DNA of 8,371 nucleotides from Candidatus Dojkabacteria bacterium (GTDB lineage: Bacteria > Patescibacteriota > Dojkabacteria > SC72). The notes under the pieces were generated by a model, which saw only the letters and a program-made list of their open reading frames with translations, searched no databases and had not been told where the DNA came from. Made by a program: the position numbers and the translations under genes. Shown in pieces: positions 6,783 to 8,371 of this stretch. The stretch is taken from assembly GCA_011620305.1 (NCBI GenBank), contig WOZL01000018.1:1-8371 (forward strand). The letters run 5' to 3'. Within the stretch, counting starts at the first letter, position 1. Each line of letters begins with the position of its first letter.

Positions 6783-7847
6783 ATGGAGATTAAAAGAAAG
6801 AAAAAGAAAGTAAAAAATAAGAAGGTCTTATTTAAATCAGAAAGTAATGACCTTAAAAAACTCCGAAGAAAAAGAAAATGGAAAGCACTAAAGGAGAAGA
6901 TAGATGTAAGGAAAATTCTTATGTGGATTCTTGTAACAATCCTCCTAATAGGAGTATCTCTTGGCATATCATCCATATTAGGTTCTGATGAAGAAGAAAT
7001 AGTTCAAGAGACAGAATATGTCTTAGGACTTGATGAAATACCAGTCTTTCCCAAAAGTACATTCCTTTTTGCACAAGACTTTGATAACGAGAGTGTTAAA
7101 GATATGCTAGCTAAAGGTCAGAGTGCATACAAGATAAACAGTAAAAACACCTTTGAGAATGTTAAAGAGTACTACGCTAATGAGTTAATAGGTAGAGGGT
7201 GGAATCTTGTATTAAATGTGGATATAGGTGCCGAAGATAAAAGATTTGGTCAATACTGGGTAAAAGGAGATCAAGGATTAAGAATATATTCGAAATTTAA
7301 TGATATATGGTACGAGTCCATAACACCTGAGGAGGCTAAAAACGGATTAAGTAATAGGGTTAGTGAAGAGATAGAGATAGATATGCTACTTGCAGGAAGT
7401 GATTACCAAGATCTACTTCCAGATTATCCATGGCAAATAAAAGTACCTAAAGATTACTTAATTAGATATGAAGTATCTGAATTTGAAAAGTTAAGGGCTG
7501 TAAAATTCCAGAGAATATCTACCGGCCAATTTATTACAATCTATCCAGTAGGATACTGGGGTTCAAAAGCATTAGACTTTCAATTAGAAGATTACACAGA
7601 TATGTTAAGCCAAGGCTCTGAAAATTGGAGTATTATTAACAGTACCGTTACATCTTGGAGAGGTAATTCTTCCTTAAAAGGGACTATTGCTTCAGATTTA
7701 AATCAACAAGAGATCCTCATATTAAAGAATGAAAGGAACAAAGTTACATATGTATTAAGTACTGAAGATAGCTCAGACCCTCTCTATGAATATATTATTG
7801 AAAATATTAAGTATCTTGGTCAAGAAGATGAGACTTCACAGCCTTAG
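6783..7847 (+). CDS. Uncharacterised single-pass membrane protein with highly basic cytoplasmic tail
   Basis: I do not recognise this 354-residue protein. Residues 1-44 are about half Lys or Arg, including RKKKK and LRRKRK runs. A single hydrophobic segment follows at about 45-66 (ILMWILVTILLIGVSLGISSI), then an acidic stretch DEEE, so the positive-inside rule puts the N-terminus in the cytoplasm and residues 70-354 outside. The outer part seems to have two units. Around 86-142, a PVFPKST motif followed by NTFENVKEYYANELIGRGW resembles the P-x-(Y/F)-P ... FYxxxLxxxGW pattern seen in many bacterial lipoproteins and secreted proteins. Residues 215-346 look like a beta-rich domain, perhaps PsbP/DUF1795-like, with ITIYPVGYW and a late NERNKVTYVLSTED strand pair; this comparison is from memory. 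There are no cysteines and no catalytic motif. The gene is divergent from the tRNA, lacks a Shine-Dalgarno and overlaps the uvrC tail by 41 bases. Confidence 0.8.
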   Translation: MEIKRKKKKVKNKKVLFKSESNDLKKLRRKRKWKALKEKIDVRKILMWILVTILLIGVSLGISSILGSDEEEIVQETEYVLGLDEIPVFPKSTFLFAQDFDNESVKDMLAKGQSAYKINSKNTFENVKEYYANELIGRGWNLVLNVDIGAEDKRFGQYWVKGDQGLRIYSKFNDIWYESITPEEAKNGLSNRVSEEIEIDMLLAGSDYQDLLPDYPWQIKVPKDYLIRYEVSEFEKLRAVKFQRISTGQFITIYPVGYWGSKALDFQLEDYTDMLSQGSENWSIINSTVTSWRGNSSLKGTIASDLNQQEILILKNERNKVTYVLSTEDSSDPLYEYIIENIKYLGQEDETSQP

Positions 7848-8371
7848 ATACTTTTCTGTTATTAATTACCTCATTTATCTCATCAACAGATGCTTTCCTT
7901 ATACCTTTAATATCTTTAAACTCTTTTAATAATTCTTTTCTTCTCTTCTCCCCTACTCCAGGTATACTTTCAAGTTTAGAACGTTTACTCTCTTTTCTAG
8001 CACGTTTACGATAGTGGGTAATTGCAAATCTATGTGCCTCATCTCTTAGATCAACTAGTAGGGCTGGGTTCTCAATATCAATTTGATAAACTTTGTTATC
8101 TCTAACTATCCAAAACTCATCCATTTTACTAAAACCAGCTCTCTTTAAATGTTTCCCTTTAGAGATTCCCATAAGAATTATATCTTTAGGTAAATATTTC
8201 TTTATTACTCCTAACTGTGATTTCCCACCATCAATTAGAATTATGTCAGGCTTACTGCCTAGACTGTCATCCTTCTCACTCCCAATATGCTTTATACGCC
8301 TCTGTAGTACCTCCTTGAGCATTGCTGGGTCATCAGGGGTGTCTTTACCCTTTATTTTAAATATTCTGTAC
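7807..8371 (-). CDS. uvrC: Excinuclease ABC subunit UvrC, C-terminal part (gene runs off the window)
   Basis: UvrC makes the two incisions around a lesion in the UvrB-DNA complex. The last 187 residues are present, and the frame stays open to the window edge, so the start lies outside. Visible are YRIFKIKGKDTPDDPAML at the edge, LIDGGKSQL (fragment 45-53, with the catalytic Asp of the RNase H-like nuclease at 47), RDEAHRFAI with the conserved His (fragment 113), and a C-terminal tandem helix-hairpin-helix region from about 132 with IPGVGEKRRKELL. The fragment thus covers most of the 5'-incision nuclease domain and the DNA-binding end. The GIY-YIG and UvrB-binding regions are beyond the edge. 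Between GISKG and DEFW (about 72-83) there are several more residues than in the short GLAKxxEE(I/L)F form I know, next to the position of a catalytic acidic residue. An internal ATG at 8320-8322 is not the real start. The 3' end overlaps the convergent membrane-protein gene. Confidence 0.96.
   Translation of the reverse strand, partial: YRIFKIKGKDTPDDPAMLKEVLQRRIKHIGSEKDDSLGSKPDIILIDGGKSQLGVIKKYLPKDIILMGISKGKHLKRAGFSKMDEFWIVRDNKVYQIDIENPALLVDLRDEAHRFAITHYRKRARKESKRSKLESIPGVGEKRRKELLKEFKDIKGIRKASVDEINEVINNRKVSKAVKSHLLDQDT
7809..7853. terminator. Inverted repeat in the convergent gene overlap, possible bidirectional terminator
   Basis: The arms AAGTATCT (7809-7816) and AGATACTT (7846-7853) are perfect 8-bp complements separated by 29 bases, and a smaller CTTG-GT-CAAG hairpin begins inside the left arm (7815-7824). 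The repeat nearly coincides with the 41-base overlap of the membrane-protein gene and uvrC. T-rich sequence follows on both strands (TTTTCTGTTATT on plus, AATATTTTC on minus). The stem is AT-rich and the loop long, so it is a poor match to a classical rho-independent terminator. Position and symmetry are the main support. Confidence 0.3.

Noticed and set aside
6783..6915. Lysine-rich AAAGAAAAAG run as a simple repeat
   Set aside because: It is coding sequence for the basic tail, not a regular tandem repeat.
6728..6976. Minus-strand open frame of 82 codons with hydrophobic Phe-rich runs
   Set aside because: The Phe runs are the reverse of the Lys codons of the real membrane-protein gene, and the frame ends inside the tRNA promoter.

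Overview
The window is AT-rich (roughly one third G+C by eye), gene-dense bacterial DNA, with spacers of at most about 70 bases. It holds seven protein genes and one tRNA. The compact layout, near absence of Shine-Dalgarno sequences, short COG0313 methyltransferase and a UvrC with an insertion suggest a small-genome lineage, possibly the Candidate Phyla Radiation (Patescibacteria). That placement is an inference and was not tested by phylogeny. The standard code fits: every gene ends in TAA or TAG, and no reading frame needs a reassigned TGA.

Layout. On the minus strand, positions 3814 down to 52 form a tight three-gene run: mutL, then a short RsmI/COG0313-type SAM-dependent methyltransferase (TAATG stop/start overlap), then a DegT/DnrJ/EryC1-type PLP aminotransferase (5-base gap). 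Divergent from mutL, after a 32-base spacer, uvrB runs on the plus strand. It is followed after one base by a patatin-like (RssA-type) serine hydrolase. A tRNA-Gln(UUG) lies on the minus strand at 6642-6715 with a good promoter just upstream. Divergent from it is a plus-strand gene for an unrecognised single-pass membrane protein with a very basic cytoplasmic tail. The right edge holds the 3' part of uvrC on the minus strand, overlapping the tail of the membrane-protein gene by 41 bases.

How the genes relate. mutL (mismatch repair, endonuclease-proficient type) and uvrB and uvrC (nucleotide excision repair) lie within about 6.5 kb, so this is a DNA-repair neighbourhood, with one rRNA-modification-like methyltransferase and surface or lipid-related genes attached. 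I saw no mobile element, CRISPR array, phage gene or clear foreign island. The most unusual items are the 32-base mutL/uvrB divergent control region with a predicted leaderless mutL transcript, the uncharacterised membrane protein, and its 3' overlap with uvrC bearing a perfect 8-bp inverted repeat. I found no convincing new multi-gene system.
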